Below, piece after piece: positions 1 to 12,275 of a stretch of 64,000 nucleotides of DNA (positions within the stretch are counted from its first letter, which is position 1; every line of letters starts with the position of its first letter). The stretch is taken from the NCBI GenBank assembly GCA_013176395.1, contig JABMLP010000012.1, forward strand, positions 124,001-188,000, read 5' to 3'. Source of the DNA: Venturia oleaginea. Its lineage: Eukaryota; Ascomycota; Dothideomycetes; Venturiales; Venturiaceae. Both the position numbers and the translations under genes were made by a program. Under the pieces are notes generated by a model. The model was not told the DNA's origin. It ran no database searches and worked only from the letters and a program-made list of their open reading frames with translations.

Positions 1-859
1 TCATGGAGGTGGGTGGACTGGATATCGATGTGTTTGGCTACGTGGTCATAGTGGTAGGACACTTGTTGAAGCCTGGAGTTCGGGTGATTCACGATCCTCC
101 TTAGTTTGGTTGTCTACGCGGAGTTGGTTCACGAGTGACCCAAGGCTCGCTCGTGATTCTGAGGGAACTTAGACAAAAACATCATGCGAGGACCAAGCAC
201 CATACATTCTCCCGACTTTGGCAGTGCTGATGGCATCAAATTGGTCTTGATATCTCACGGGCGTCTACTTTTCATTGCAGAATCAAATCTATTCATGGAT
301 CGATATCCTTCGGGTTTAATTGCCAGGAGTTTATCGATAACTATATTGAAATGGGAAACTCTCAGGTTTATGACTCCGGCTTCAAAAAGAGATCGAATGC
401 GACATGAATTGACTGGCCTGCTGCAGCACGTTGATTTGATGGAAATGAAGCCCAGTCTTGTGCACCGTATCAAGAGAGAACAGATGCGAAGAATTTTACG
501 TTGCCATAGTGATCATTTAGACGTAGCAAGTACTATACTGATTTTGTCCAATTAGTTCTCTCTCCTCTTTCACATCTTCATGGCTATTTTGGTCTTCTTC
601 ATTATCAAACCTCGTTCGCTTTGCTCAAATCGAATGATCAGTCTGTTGCTCTCTTTTACTTCATACAACACCAAAAATATCTTTCTCTTTAGTTTAACAT
701 GTTGACGTTTTAGCCGTCGACAGGAAACAAGCAATGGCTTTCGAGCCTTTCAGCCATATGACATCTGAGTGCAACGACGCCCGCTACAACCCATGCGATC
801 CCTATCGCTCATCCTTTGACACCCGAGGGCTTCCCAGACATCAACGATCGAACGCTACT
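1..859. other. No supported gene
   Basis: An open frame at 184-555 (+) encodes 123 residues with no recognisable domain, signal peptide or splice context, and a frame of the opposite strand overlaps it. I see no convincing gene here. The stretch may hold the downstream region of the F-box-like gene at 860-1330 and the edge of a gene outside the window. Confidence 0.4.
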
Positions 860-1330
860 TCATCCCAACCTAGCGCGTCTCATCTCTTCAGCAATCGCGA
901 ACCAATTAAATCGTACCGGCCGCGGGAAGGGCAAATAGACAGGAATACGTTCTTCCTTCACCACAGTATCCAATCCCTCCTTCTTATACACCTCATTATT
1001 CCCCTCTTCAAAACTGTCCAAGCACTTCTCCAACACAACTTTGATGTCCTCTCCCAGCGCGGGAAATGCCAGGCTCAAAGCATAAGCCAGTTCGTGAATT
1101 GCCGGTACGTATGACTGGCAGAAGAGAGGTTCGTTATTGATATTCCGAGGATGATTGACCATTTCGACGAGTTCATGAGCCTCTTCCTTCATATCCCACG
1201 TGAGTTTTCTGAGGCTTTGTTTGGTTTTGATGTCTTTGGAGGCGGCATCTTCGAAGGCGATGGCGAGGATGTTTTGGCGGAGCTCTCGGGGTAGGAGTGG
1301 TAGTGCTGCGGTCTTCTTCCTTATCGACAT
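860..1330 (-). CDS. Small F-box-like hypothetical protein
   Basis: A 156-residue single-exon frame starting MSIRKK. Near the N-terminus is LPLLPRELRQNIL, the Leu-Pro-x-Glu-Leu-Arg-x-x-Ile pattern that opens many fungal F-box-like or 2EXR-type proteins. The rest is rich in charged helices with no catalytic motif visible. If it is a true F-box protein it would recruit substrates to an SCF ubiquitin ligase, but only the first helix resembles that family and the protein is shorter than usual. No intron is needed. Function is inferred from one motif only. Confidence 0.5.
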   Translation of the reverse strand: MSIRKKTAALPLLPRELRQNILAIAFEDAASKDIKTKQSLRKLTWDMKEEAHELVEMVNHPRNINNEPLFCQSYVPAIHELAYALSLAFPALGEDIKVVLEKCLDSFEEGNNEVYKKEGLDTVVKEERIPVYLPFPRPVRFNWFAIAEEMRRARLG

Positions 1331-1735
1331 TCTGGATTGGTGGTCTTTCGTTAAGATATTGCATATACAAGATGTAAATGAATTTACTTACGTATTTGTG
1401 ATGGTTTTTGCGGAGAGCATCTCAGTAGAGTTCTTGGTTTTAGTATGCAGAATCAAGACGAACTCGAGAGTATTATTGATGCGTAAACAAACAAGGCAAC
1501 AGTGCGTAATCAAGCTAAGACAAAGTTGGTTGTGTTATACACAGTCATACGATAAACATAATCAATACCCAAAATGCCCCAGAGAACGGTATGTATACGG
1601 CCATACACACACACAAAGGTTTAACCAAAACCCTCTTCAATCATCTGAAAAACCAACTACCGATCAACAAAGAATTATTCTCCCCCCTAGTGCCTCTTGA
1701 GGCAATCCGCAAACCCTTCCTATAGGCACAAGTCC

Positions 1736-2467
1736 CTAAATTTTTTCCGACTTGTCGGACTCTGCGGACTGTCGAGGACCAAGCAATTTCTCAGCCAGTC
1801 CATCGGCTGCTTTCGAGGCGAGTAAGTCTTTGCAGGCTGGGTACTTTGCGTTATCGGGATTGGAGCAGAGGATGGCGAGGGTTGCTTCTTCGTCCATGCG
1901 TTCGATGATGGTTCGAGGAGCAGGCGTATTCGAGAGGGATTTCTCGGATGGTGTATCTGGAGATATGCCGTTGGACCAGTTTTGGCAGACGGGGTAGGCC
2001 TGGTGGTCGGGGTGTTTGCAGAAAGCCTCGGTTGGATCGGGTTTTCCGGGTGTTTGCGTTGATCTCTTGGTGTTGACGTCTTGTTCTTGGAATGGCGTGG
2101 GGATATGCGTCGTGTTTTTGTTTTCGACGGCGGGAGTTGATAGGTTCGCGACTTGGCTGATAGGCTCGCTATTTTGATAGCGGGTTTGGTTTAATCCCGG
2201 CGGTAGGGTTGCACAGATCTCCTTGTTCTCTTTGTCAAGGCTCCAGGGGAAAAGGCAAGTTTTCAACCAGTGCACAAGAGGTGGGATTTTCTCGTCGGTA
2301 ATTTTGTACCCCGGCTGCATGGGTGCACACATCTTTTTGTCGTGGTTTTCAGGAAGGTGGCAAGTGTCCAACCATTGAGATAGAGGGTGTTTTTGTGGTG
2401 CTGGGAGAGCAGTGACGGCGCTGGCCATGACCACTCCCGCGACGGCGAGACAGTTGTTGATCTTCAT
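1736..2467 (-). CDS. Secreted protein with four cysteine-pair repeats
   Basis: 243 residues from the chosen start (MKINNCLAV). The frame is open for 117 further codons upstream, but the start at 2467 gives a clean signal peptide with a hydrophobic core ending at ...VTALPAPQ, so it is preferred. The mature protein has four related modules, each with a Cys pair 9-14 residues apart: TCHLPENHDKKMC, TCLFPWSLDKENKEIC, FCKHPDHQAYPVC and LCSNPDNAKYPAC. The first two also share an upstream W-L motif (QWLDTC, HWLKTC) and a following P-G (MQPG, LPPG). Between modules 2 and 3 lies a Ser/Thr/Asn-rich linker. I recognise no named family. An extracellular, effector-like or wall-associated role is inference. 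Confidence 0.7.
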   Translation of the reverse strand: MKINNCLAVAGVVMASAVTALPAPQKHPLSQWLDTCHLPENHDKKMCAPMQPGYKITDEKIPPLVHWLKTCLFPWSLDKENKEICATLPPGLNQTRYQNSEPISQVANLSTPAVENKNTTHIPTPFQEQDVNTKRSTQTPGKPDPTEAFCKHPDHQAYPVCQNWSNGISPDTPSEKSLSNTPAPRTIIERMDEEATLAILCSNPDNAKYPACKDLLASKAADGLAEKLLGPRQSAESDKSEKI

Positions 2468-3235
2468 GGTCGATAGGACTTTGCTAGGATTGATATTTGT
2501 ATGAAGATGCAGTTGAGTTGGGTGGGCAATGAGGAAGAATATTACCTTTGTTCTCAACTTTATTGCGGGAAGGGAAGACTTTCGAGGATGGGAGCTGATG
2601 GATGTGGTGGCATTTTGTAAGCTTGACGATGGCCTAGGGACAAGAGACCCCCCAAACCAGCTCATGATACAATGGTAGCGCAAGAGAGGCCATAGATCGT
2701 TGGAGTTTGGTATGATTGAGGTGGTGGAGACGATTTCAAGGTTTCGGTTCACTCCACCTTTTTTTACCAGAGTAGAATCACCGTCACCATTGGAACGTGA
2801 GAGGATTAGAAGCGGCAAGGAGTCGACGAGTAGGGTCTCCCGTTTATCTTTCCCCTCTCACCTGCAAGACTCGCGAGTTAATTAGCGCAGGAAGTGCATT
2901 GATCTTTTGATCAAGAAGAAAAACGTCGTATGTTCAAGACACTCAAAAATTCCAAGGGTGTTGAACGCCAGCAAGAGCAGCGCGATCGTAAGAAGCTGCT
3001 TCGCAGTCCACCTCCGAACGATGTTCATTCGCGATTGTCAGGCGGTGGTTTTGGGTGGGTCAGCACGTCTTATTTCCAAGATCACGCCACCTAGTAGTTG
3101 GAACGACCTCCCATTCTGTCAGCATTGAATATTACCATGGAAGACAACGATGATTGCTTGAAGATGAGCAAAACAGTTCATCAATCCTTTGCCTCTCGCA
3201 AACAACCGCTTAGGATGCATCACTCATGAATAAAA

Positions 3236-3980
3236 TCAATTGCAATTCATGCCAGGGTGCTCAGGATGAGGTTGCTGGGATATTCCAGCATCTATTTCAA
3301 AGAGATTTGACAAACAAGAGTTTGCATCACGACTCTCCAGCAGCCAGGACACCATTGAATTGACAAACCCGCTGTGTCGGCAGAGACCTTTTCTGAGGAA
3401 TCTTGTACCGCACCTCCATTGCCTAAGCTCCTCTTCGAACCCATCGTCGTCAAGATATTGCTTTTGGTACGCAGGAAGATACTTCCTCCGAGAAGATGCT
3501 CTTGTGATCCCCCTCTTCAACGGAAGCAACTAGATCTGCCATTTCTTTTGATTTGGGCTCTGGTGTCCACGGCCGAGATCAAGACAATCTCCATGATATA
3601 GATGCCTGCCAAGAGTTGAGTAACGACGATGACGGCCACAACACTGTCGAGCGCCTCTTGGCATATGCGATCTGGACCAGGCTGAAAGGTGGTGATGTTG
3701 AAGATCATGATAAGCAGAAGGACCGAGAACATGAGGCCCAAGGTTGCAGACATCAGGGGCTCTATGGGTCGTTGAATCCTAGCTGCAGGCAAACCGAGCC
3801 AAGGGTGATGGTGAGAGGGAGGTTTCGTTCTGGAGCCTCAGAATTCGGCTGTGGTGCCGTGCTAGTTCGCATCCGGAAGGAGAAGTTCTTGTGTCGAGGC
3901 TGAACTTGTTCTCGTACAGCGTGTTGTAAAGTCGAAGGGACCTGGCATGCCCAATTTTTCACGGAGTGTCGGAGGTGCAT
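3236..3980 (-). pseudogene. Possible remnant of a small membrane protein
   Basis: Three overlapping minus-strand frames read like pieces of one protein: a basic N-terminal part (3980 to about 3785), then a segment with two hydrophobic stretches (LMFSVLLLIMIF and VVAVIVVTQLLAGIYIMEIVL, 3792-3517), then a charged tail (3529-3236). The first two overlap at ITLG / LGLPAARIQRP, which suggests a frameshift instead of an intron. I cannot name the family, and a real multi-exon gene cannot be excluded. The neighbouring 2820-3235 and 3981-5283 hold no frame I can support. Confidence 0.25.
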
Positions 3981-5283
3981 GGGACTTTTCGTTTGTTTAA
4001 AGTATCGTCAACTCGGCGATGATAACAAACTTGTGCGCAGGGCGACACGAAACTTTGATTGGTATTCGATCATTAGCCGTTTGGAGAAGGCTGCATTTAT
4101 GGCTGGTCGGGTTTCTGTCATGAGTAGATAGCTCGAGAGTGGAGTCGTATTGTCTGAACGTGGGAGAAGAGGTGACTTCCACTGTGAAGCTGATCCGAAG
4201 CTGCGAGGATGGACCTTCAATCCATGGCTCCCTATCTCACCTTCAATCCGGTTATCCGAGTTCGATATCTGTAGTATCCTAGCAGATCCGATTTTGAGAA
4301 TTGCCACCGATTTACCGACCCGGGCCGAATTCAGTGCACTTCAACCCACGATGCAAATGTGGATCTCAGTAAGGTGAAAGGAATGGGGCATCATGGTAGG
4401 CTTGTCGATTGTAAATGACTTCGAGAAGATGGCGGTTGCTCGATTCGCAACACTTGGGATATTTTTGGAATCGATGGTCGATTTTCCGATACGTCCCTGT
4501 CCTTGTATCAAATTGGCTCGGCAGATCCGTCGGGTTCTTCCATTTGCTATGCTTGTCAGCTTCAGTGATACACATATCGACTTTGTCTGATCCGTCCCCG
4601 TGGTGTCAATCCATTGTAGGTGTTAAGCATGGAGCCAGCCTTGCTTGTAGTCATTCGAGACGGGCACTCCTACAGCTCTTTCAAGTTCGATTCGTCCAAA
4701 TAGGCTACGCTTCAATGTCGATAATGATGTGGCAATTTTTGATATTGAATGGTAATATACTTATCAATCTCAATCTCTACGATGGAACTAGTGAATTGCG
4801 AGATAAAAAAACTTTTCGATAAAACTATATCTGTGATGGGATGGACCAAGGGACAAGCAGCGATGTCCGAGGGGGGGGCCCGGCGATTATGTACTGTGCA
4901 GTAGGGGGCCGACGGGTGTATATATTGGTAATAGCAATGGCTAGACCTGAACGAGAAGGCCGAAGAAGCCGGCCGTGACAAGGGGCCTCATTTGTCTTCC
5001 CGACCGACATCCTCCTTCGTACCTCGTACCACCTCTTCCCACCCATGATTCCCAGTTTCCCACGGCTCGACACCGTTTCTGTACCTTTTGCGTTCGTGGA
5101 CGACCTCAAAGACTCGTCAAATGGCACCACGTAAAAGGCCCGCACTGATAACGGTCGGGAATGAATGCAGTTTTGGGATAAGCGCTCTTCAAGACCACCC
5201 GATCGTCGACATGGAGAAGCACACAACTATCCAAACATATTCTCTGTTGACTCCAACTCATTCCCTTCGCTTCATTGCCTACC

Positions 5284-7057
5284 ATGATCCGAACTCCAGG
5301 AGCCGTGAGACGACTTTCGGCAACCTCAACACAAACGCGACCATGTCTAGCGACAGCTTCTTCCATTGAAGCTGTACCAAACAAGCCGCCTCCCCCTCCA
5401 GTTGAGCCCACGCCTGCTTCGGCATCGACAAGCAATGTGATGCACAGGTCGTTGTCCCACTCACCACTGATGGCGACACGAGCTTCTGGTATCAACATCT
5501 ACACGTCGACAGGCCAAAGAATCATAGATGCGACCTCGGGCGCAGCAGTATCATGCTTGGGCCATTCCCACCCTGCAATTGTTGAAGCCATGAAGAATCA
5601 TCTGGATGGAGCCAATGCTGTCAACTATGTTGCAACTATCATGTTCACGTCTTCTCCTGCTGAAGAGCTCTCGAAACTGCTTCTGGAGTCGTGGGAGCCG
5701 CCGTTGGGACCAACTGAGGTGCAGAGCACAGGCAAGGTCTACTTCTGTTCTGGCGGTAAGATACTCATGCACCATCACTGTCAATATTTCCGCACGGGCA
5801 AATCTGAGTCTTTTTGAAAGAGGTCAGGGTCGCATATGATTGCCCATGAAAATAGTCTACCGAACTTACTGACTATCTCCAAGGCTCTGAAGCCAACGAC
5901 TCTCTGATGAAACTTGCGACTCAATACCATCTTGAGAATGGGCAACCACAAAGGACGAAATTCATTGCGCGTAAACAGTCCTATCATGGAAACACTCTTG
6001 GATCTCTAAGTTTATCACACAGTAAGTTTCGAAGTATGCCATCGAAAAACCTTGTACTAAGATTGCCCTGCAAGATCTGGCCAGAATCACGCCATACAAA
6101 GACATAATGGCAAAGAACACAGTCCATGTGTCAGCACCAAACACATATCGTGACCTCCTTCCCTCTGAGACTTCAGAGCAGTACGTCGAAAGACTACGCG
6201 AGGAATACGAGACCACGATCGTTTGCGAAGGCGCAGACACGTTCATCGCGTTCTTTCTGGAACCCGTCACAGGAGCGACTTCAGGATGCCTTGTTCCGCC
6301 GCCTGGCTACCTTCAAATGGTCCGTGAATTGTGCACCAAATACGGCATACTCATGGTCTGCGATGAAGTCATGTCAGGAATTGGGAGATGCGGGTCATTC
6401 CACGTCCATAAACATCCCGACTTCGGCCTCAAGCAGCCACCAGCAAATGGAAAGGGTCTTACCAAAGCAGAAAGAGAAGCGAGCATGCCTGATATCCAGA
6501 CTGTCGCCAAGGGACTTGGTGGTGGCTATGTCCCTATCGCGTCCATTCTCATTTCTGGTAAGGTGGTTGATGTTCTGAGAGAAGGAAAAATCAACAAAGG
6601 AGCCTGGGTTCACGGTTTGACATACCAAGGCCATTCCTTGACCTGCGCCACGGCTTTGGCGGTGCAGCGATATATTCAAGACAATGATGTCATGTCGTCG
6701 CCTGCATTTGCATTGTTCGGCTCCATTCTTCAGTCACGCCTCGTAGAGGAAGACTTCGATTTCGTTGGAAATGTGAGAGGAGCGGGACTGTTTTGGGCCC
6801 TCGAATTCGTTCAAGACAGGAAGACTAAAGAGCCCTTCAAAAGAGAGAAGGGACTGGGGATGCTGATCCACGAGACTTGTCTGAAAAATGGATTGGCTGT
6901 ATACCCCAGCAATGGCACGGTCGACGGAAAGGAGGGCGATCACATCATCTTGGCACCGCCGTACAACGTCACCGAGGGAGAGATGGTCGAAATTGTTGAC
7001 TTACTTTGTCATTCTCTCAGAGGTATGGAGCTTGAGATTGCCAGTCTCAGAGAGTGA
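5284..7057 (+). CDS. Class III PLP-dependent aminotransferase
   Basis: Three exons, 5284-5755, 5884-6021 and 6075-7057, give 530 residues. Introns are 128 bp (GTAAGA...AAG) and 53 bp (GTAAGT...AAG). The N-terminus (MIRTPGAVRRLSATSTQ) is basic and Ser/Thr-rich, like a mitochondrial presequence. Family motifs in order: GHSHPAIVEAM, FCSGGSEAND across intron 1, SYHGNTLG, the cofactor Asp in VCDEVMSGIGR, the Schiff-base Lys in AKGLGGGY, and GHSLTCATALAV. These are diagnostic of fold-type I omega-amino acid or acetylornithine-type aminotransferases, which move an amino group from an omega- or gamma-amino donor to an oxo acid such as pyruvate or 2-oxoglutarate. The substrate is not predictable. There is a charged insert (LTKAEREASMPD) just before the active-site Lys. 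No cluster partner is adjacent. Confidence 0.9.
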
Positions 7058-8752
7058 ACAATTCTGCAAGAGTATGGAAGACTTTAAACATTCCCACACG
7101 AACGACGATTGCTTCCTGAATGGTACATCGTCCATTTACTTCCCCTCCCATCCCATCCCATCCCTTTCTAGGCGTCATTCTCGTCGTTAGCAATCACATT
7201 TGATTCGGTTGGAGCGTTTGCAAACTGAGGGTCTGCGAGGTCTTGGAAAGAAGCCTGCGTCCCGTTGTTGATCGGTGTTCAATACCTAAAAGGTCGTCAG
7301 TCTTTAAAAGTTACCATTTTGACAGAAAAAAGCTTACTGAAAAATTGGCTAAAAGGCCTTGTGCTTCTAAAATCTAAAATGTCACTACTTTCAACGTTGC
7401 ATATATTGGCAGTGTTCTGGCTAGCATGTTCCCATTGCCAGCTGCTGCAAACACGTTGAAAACCGCAACCGTATTGTTTACTAACGCACAGAAAATGTAT
7501 CCTATCCAACAGATATAGCAGAGTTTAATAAGGAGCGTATTAATTGACTTACATTGATCATCTAGCCTACAGAGTAGTCGAAGTACTATACGCAATCTCG
7601 AATTGTCCTGGCGCTGCTGACGATGAAGAAGGGGCCCAATTTCATCCGACAACGTGTGACGTCATGGCGTTTGCAGACGAGGAAATAACGGTATCATCAA
7701 TCCTAGGAACATCACGAGGGAGAGCGAGAGCGGCTAGCATTTCGGATGGCTCGCTTACTCGGAGGATAAACCTCCTCAATCGCCCAGCCAATAAACTTAA
7801 TATGTATCCACAGTTTGTTGAATACCCTGGTGAAAGCTCCAGTAGTTACATTAAGAACCAAATGTACCGGATACTTTCTAAGCCTTTCCACGTAAGCTCC
7901 TCATAATGTCATAATAACCACCTTACCTTCCGCGCCACGCTTAAAAAAAATTGGTGGGAATTTCGAATATATAGCCCATCTCACCTACTCGAGAGTCGAT
8001 TCTGCGACGATAAAAATCGAGGAAACTTATATAAGGCTAGGCCATGCCTGAGTGGGAGGATTGAGGAAAGGTATTGCAGATCGATCTAAGCCTCTAAAAA
8101 CAAGATCAGATATCGCCATATGTAAAGGAATTCACAGTAAAGGAAAATAAACAAACTTTAAAAGGATACTTTACGAAACTATTCGAGACACGCGATAGCG
8201 GGAGGAAGTGACTTATGTATAATCGGTTGAAGTAGTCATAAGAATGTGGGAAGGTGTTAAAGAGGCGAAGATCTAGAAGGTAGAGAAACATGAAGGATTC
8301 TTGTGGAAAGTTGGGGATGGTGGTGTGGAAGGGAGAGCGTTTAGGAAGTCCTGATTTTGATTTTGGGATATGAGGTTTGTTGAGGGTTATCCTCTGATTG
8401 CTGAAGATGTGGCGTTCGTAGCTGCGGGTGGCGCTGAGCGCGGGACAGGCAGGGATTGGTGAGGAGTTGAGTGGCGCAACGTGGTTACGGCCCTATCGTA
8501 TACCCCAGCGGTGGGACATTGTTTTTTCTTGATGGTAGACGGGGGCTTTGAACTTGCAGCTCTCCTCTTTGGCTAGGGGTTAGAAGAACTAGATTGACAT
8601 CAGTTAATGGGGTTTATGTTCGTGAATTGCGTTCTGTGATCTTTGGCCGGGACGGATGAACAATGTCTATCTATTCTAATTATTTGTGACATGCTGGCAA
8701 GAGGCTGCTCTCGACCAGCTTTTTTAATATACATAACAACAGTATTACCTCT
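7058..8752. other. AT-rich gene-poor stretch
   Basis: Only short frames occur (for example 7265-7459 and 7544-7906, both plus strand), with no domain and many AT-rich tracts. Texture such as scattered TATATA and poly-A runs suggests old degraded repeat DNA, but no terminal repeats could be paired. I see no gene here. Confidence 0.4.
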
Positions 8753-9607
8753 TCATTGCCGATCAAGCTCCGGATACTTCCTAAAAAGCCCATTTGAATA
8801 TTTCAATCGCCTGTCGCTCGCCAAATACTCTTTCAAGCCTTTCTCTTCCTTAATGCCAGGATAAAACTTCGTGAGCAGCAACGGATAATCCTTCCCCCTC
8901 GCCTCCAATTCCTTCGGAAACGCAAAATATAACCTATAGCGACAGAATCAGTAATCATCCCCTCCCCCACAAAAAGAGAGGCTAACTCACCCATCAAGCA
9001 CCTGCCACAAAGTAGTATCCGCATAAGTCAACCTCCCACCAACCAAATACCTCCCCTCTCCCCTCCCATTCCCCTCCAACACTCTCTCAAAATACCCAAA
9101 AAACTTGGGAATCCGATTCTCCCTAAAATCCACCGCCTTCTTCAGCGCCTCCCCCTTCTGATCCTCGTAATACTTCATCACAGCAACGGGATGATGCGTA
9201 TCATGCGTCTCATTACTCAGATCCAACGCCGTCAGTGCCAATTCATTGACATGCCATTTCTCCACCTCTGGATCCTCGCCTGCCAGACCTAATTTTTCAC
9301 CGAGGTAGAAAAGGATATTGGGTGTTTGGTTTATTAAGAGGGGTTTTCCGTTTTTGCCTGCGTTAGGGACTTTGAGAATGGGTGGTGCAAAGGGTGGTGG
9401 GTTTCCTTCTTCGCCGAGGGAGTCGGGAGAACAGCTTGTGTAGAGTTGGTTGGCGCCTTCTTTGGATTCGTTTGCGGGGTCGGAGTAGGGTGTTTCTGAG
9501 GCTTCGAAGGCGAGGCGGATGTATTCTCCTCGTCCTGGGATTCCTGGGTGGTACAATAGCGTGTAGGAGGGGTGGGTTCTGGCGCGTTTGGTGGACGGTT
9601 CGGACAT
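8753..9607 (-). CDS. Glutathione S-transferase
   Basis: Two exons on the minus strand, 8991-9607 and 8753-8933, separated by a 57-bp intron (GTGAGT...CTATAG), give 265 residues. The start at 9607 (MSEPSTKRART) is preferred to the longer upstream reading because the GST fold begins directly after it. The N-terminal thioredoxin-like domain starts with TLLYHPGIPGRGEYIRLAFEA and contains INQTPNILFYLGEKLGL, the position of the family's cis-Pro / glutathione-binding segment and helix 3. The helical C-terminal domain has RYLVGGRLTYADTTLWQVLDG, the conserved buried Asp N-cap motif of GSTs. It resembles the sigma/mu/pi-like group. Expected role: conjugation of glutathione to electrophiles in the cytosol. 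Confidence 0.88.
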
Positions 9608-10710
9608 GATTGAGGTTTTATGAAGGGTCAATTGGGAGGCTTGTAGGCTCCTCAAGGGTCTTGAGATGGTACTTGGGCGGAAGGAGAGCTGTTTGGGTGG
9701 CATGGGCGAGTTGATGTACTGATCAGACACGGGAGACCCTGACATCACAATTCCGCAGCAGTGCGGTTCGGTTCCGCTTGGGGTTTTCAATCATGGAAGA
9801 AACAACAACACCACTGCATTCAACATCATCACTGGTATATCCGTGCTACTCCAATTCTAATCACTTCTGATCCATTGACTTCCCGAATAGAGTCGACTGG
9901 CTTTAATTCATCAGAATTGATCGAATCTACACTTTTGAGGACGGTACAAGCCTATACGAATAGTTAGGGGTATGATGATACTTAGTAACTTTATCGCACG
10001 CAAGTCATATCCTTAACCAAATATGTATAAAATTGGAAATATTGAGCGATACTTGTAACAGTAACGACACAAATCTAAAAGACGAGAAATAGATATTCAA
10101 ATAGTAGAAACGGTAGCACTCCTGAACTCCATGGCCAGAGACTGCAAAAGAATATCGGTAATAACCATTAGTTATGGCTCTAATATAAGAATCCAAAATT
10201 AATTAAAAGGATATAAATACCCCTCCAAGCCCAGCCTATCCAACCGGCAATATGAGAAATGATAAAATTGTAAACACCACCGCCGCTAATATCCATGGTC
10301 GAGGAACAACCCAAAAACAAAGTTTTTCCAATTTCCACCTAACGGAGCCAGACAACGACATAATAGTAATCTACCATCACCACCACCACCGCAGTCTTGC
10401 CCCAAACCCAACGAAATCGTTGTCATAATCACAATTCACGACCGTCCATCCTCAAACCCCGTCCAAAACATTTTCTCCGCCTCGACCAAAACATCAACAT
10501 CACCCTTGGAATATCTCAAAGCCTTCCGCCGCTGATATTTCGCCCGGTCTATTTCCCAATCGCGGTTCCATGCGAGGGGGGAGAAGGAGAAGGGGGTGTG
10601 GAGTTTAATATGTTTCTCTTTAGGTGTTGGTGTTGGTGTTAAGGGGAGAGGCGAGGGAAGAAGCGCACTGATAAATCAATCAGGATAAACATCAAACGGT
10701 ATATCTATAT
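9608..10710. other. Intergenic region, AT-rich centre
   Basis: Between the divergent 5' end of the GST gene and the convergent D-box gene. 9960-10340 is AT-rich and 10380-10640 is C-rich on the plus strand. I see no gene; a 81-codon frame at 10397-10642 has no protein-like composition. Confidence 0.4.
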
Positions 10711-11935
10711 CTATTGCCTCTTCCATGGGCGCAGCAAGAGTAATTGGTGAGTCGTAACGAAGAAGTGGTCCCACCTTTCCCTTAAAAGATTCCGAGATAA
10801 CCTTGTTTGAGAATTGTCGATCGAGCCGTTCCATTCGATCCCGTAATTGCGTTTTGATGTGTCAAATCCTGTGACGGCATTGAGGAAAGTGCGACTTAGA
10901 GCTTTGGCTTGTGTTATCATCTCTACGGAGAGAAGAGGAGGGGAGATGTTCTCGAGATCGTTCGAAGAACTAGCACAGCCAATGATGTTGGCGTTTTCCG
11001 CGAACGAGACTTTCTTGTCTTTCTTTACTGGTGAAGGGGGAGAGGTAGATGAGGTGTCTTTTACTTCGATCGCGGTGATGAAATTGACTTGGCGGATTGG
11101 TAAATGGTCGGGGTTGATGATTTCGACTTTAGGAGGCTGAGTTGGAATGTCTGAATTGTCATTTTCGATTGAGAATCCACTGAGCCCAACGAAGCTCTCA
11201 GAAGCCACCGAGCCTGGTTGTTGATCAATTTTGTCTCTAGCGATATTATACGATCTCGAGATCTCGGTCTCCTTCTGTTCTTCGTGGACATAGCTGATTC
11301 TCCTCACGGGTATACCGCCGGCCAGACTCGCGTTCAGCCAGAGCCTGCACAAAATTGCTAGAGTGGTCTACCTGAGCATATCCCTCATGCCCAGCCAAGA
11401 AATCCACGCGCCTCGTGGATCTTCGTGGTCGCAGATAACAATCCAATTCCGAGCCCTCAAGCAGCTCGTCCTCCTCAATCGGCTGTAACGTTCTATCGAG
11501 AGTAGCAAATTTCATCTCCTTGAGTCCATTCTTGGTCGGACGGTCAAGGTAGGGAGAATTCGTACGCGTGTTCTCGAGGGTCTTAGAATTAATCGCGGAA
11601 TCGACTGTTCGCTACGAGCCCTCGCTTGCAGCGTCGTCGAGTTCAGGATCGATTTGTGAGTAGTCCTTTGGAGAGAAGTTGGAGTTAGATGTATTGACTT
11701 TGGCTGGACCTTTTGGAACTTCCAGAACGGGCCCAGAATTGGCTTTAGAGCGTGTATGGCCTTTCTTGGAGACGAGGCCAATTGACGACTTCTCATGTTG
11801 GCTTTTGTTAAGACGATGCGAGTTCGTAACATCGCCGAGAGCCGCCCGAGTGGAAATTCCAGCACCGACTGGGTAAGCTGGAGTAGACGTGGGGTGTTTG
11901 GCTGGATTCTCATCGGTATAGATGCAGAAATCCAT
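10711..11935 (-). CDS. D-box protein, securin- or cyclin-N-terminus-like
   Basis: A multi-exon gene is suggested by three coding-like minus frames: 11935 to about 11615, about 11515 to 11355, and about 11350 to 10711. The exact junctions are unresolved; a GC-AG intron or frameshifts are possible. The first piece begins MDFCIYTDENP and carries RAALGDVTN (R30 to N38), an exact destruction box RxxLxxxxN in the wording seen in B-type cyclins. The last piece has SPVKKDKKVSFA, combining an S-P-x-K CDK-type site with a K-V-x-F protein phosphatase 1 docking motif. There is no cyclin box. The N-terminal acidic start followed by a D-box also resembles securin. APC/C-targeted degradation and PP1 docking are inferences from short motifs. 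Confidence 0.45.
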
Positions 11936-12275
11936 GATTGAAGAAGAGTATGAGGATGGTAGATGTGAGAGCGTTGCGTTTAAGAAGAGAATTGTTTAAC
12001 AAGCCTCCTTGCGCAGGAACAAAGCAGTTAAAAGGCATGCCGAAGCTGTTGAAAATGAGCAGCATCAGACGAGAACACATGCTATCAAGTTCTTCAACGT
12101 CTTCAAGGTGTTTTTCCTGGCGCCACGTGGAGAACTTGTGACGAGAGTGTACACCTGTGAACTACTTCGGTGGTAGAGTCATCAGTAGATATAAAACTGC
12201 TACGTTTCCCAATATAGACGTGCCATTGGATTCGCCCCTGTGAAACACTTATCATCGAACTGTCTTTCATTCACA

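Noticed and set aside
7058..8752. Possible LTR or MITE remnants in the AT-rich stretch
   Set aside because: No pair of inverted or direct terminal repeats or target duplication could be found by eye.
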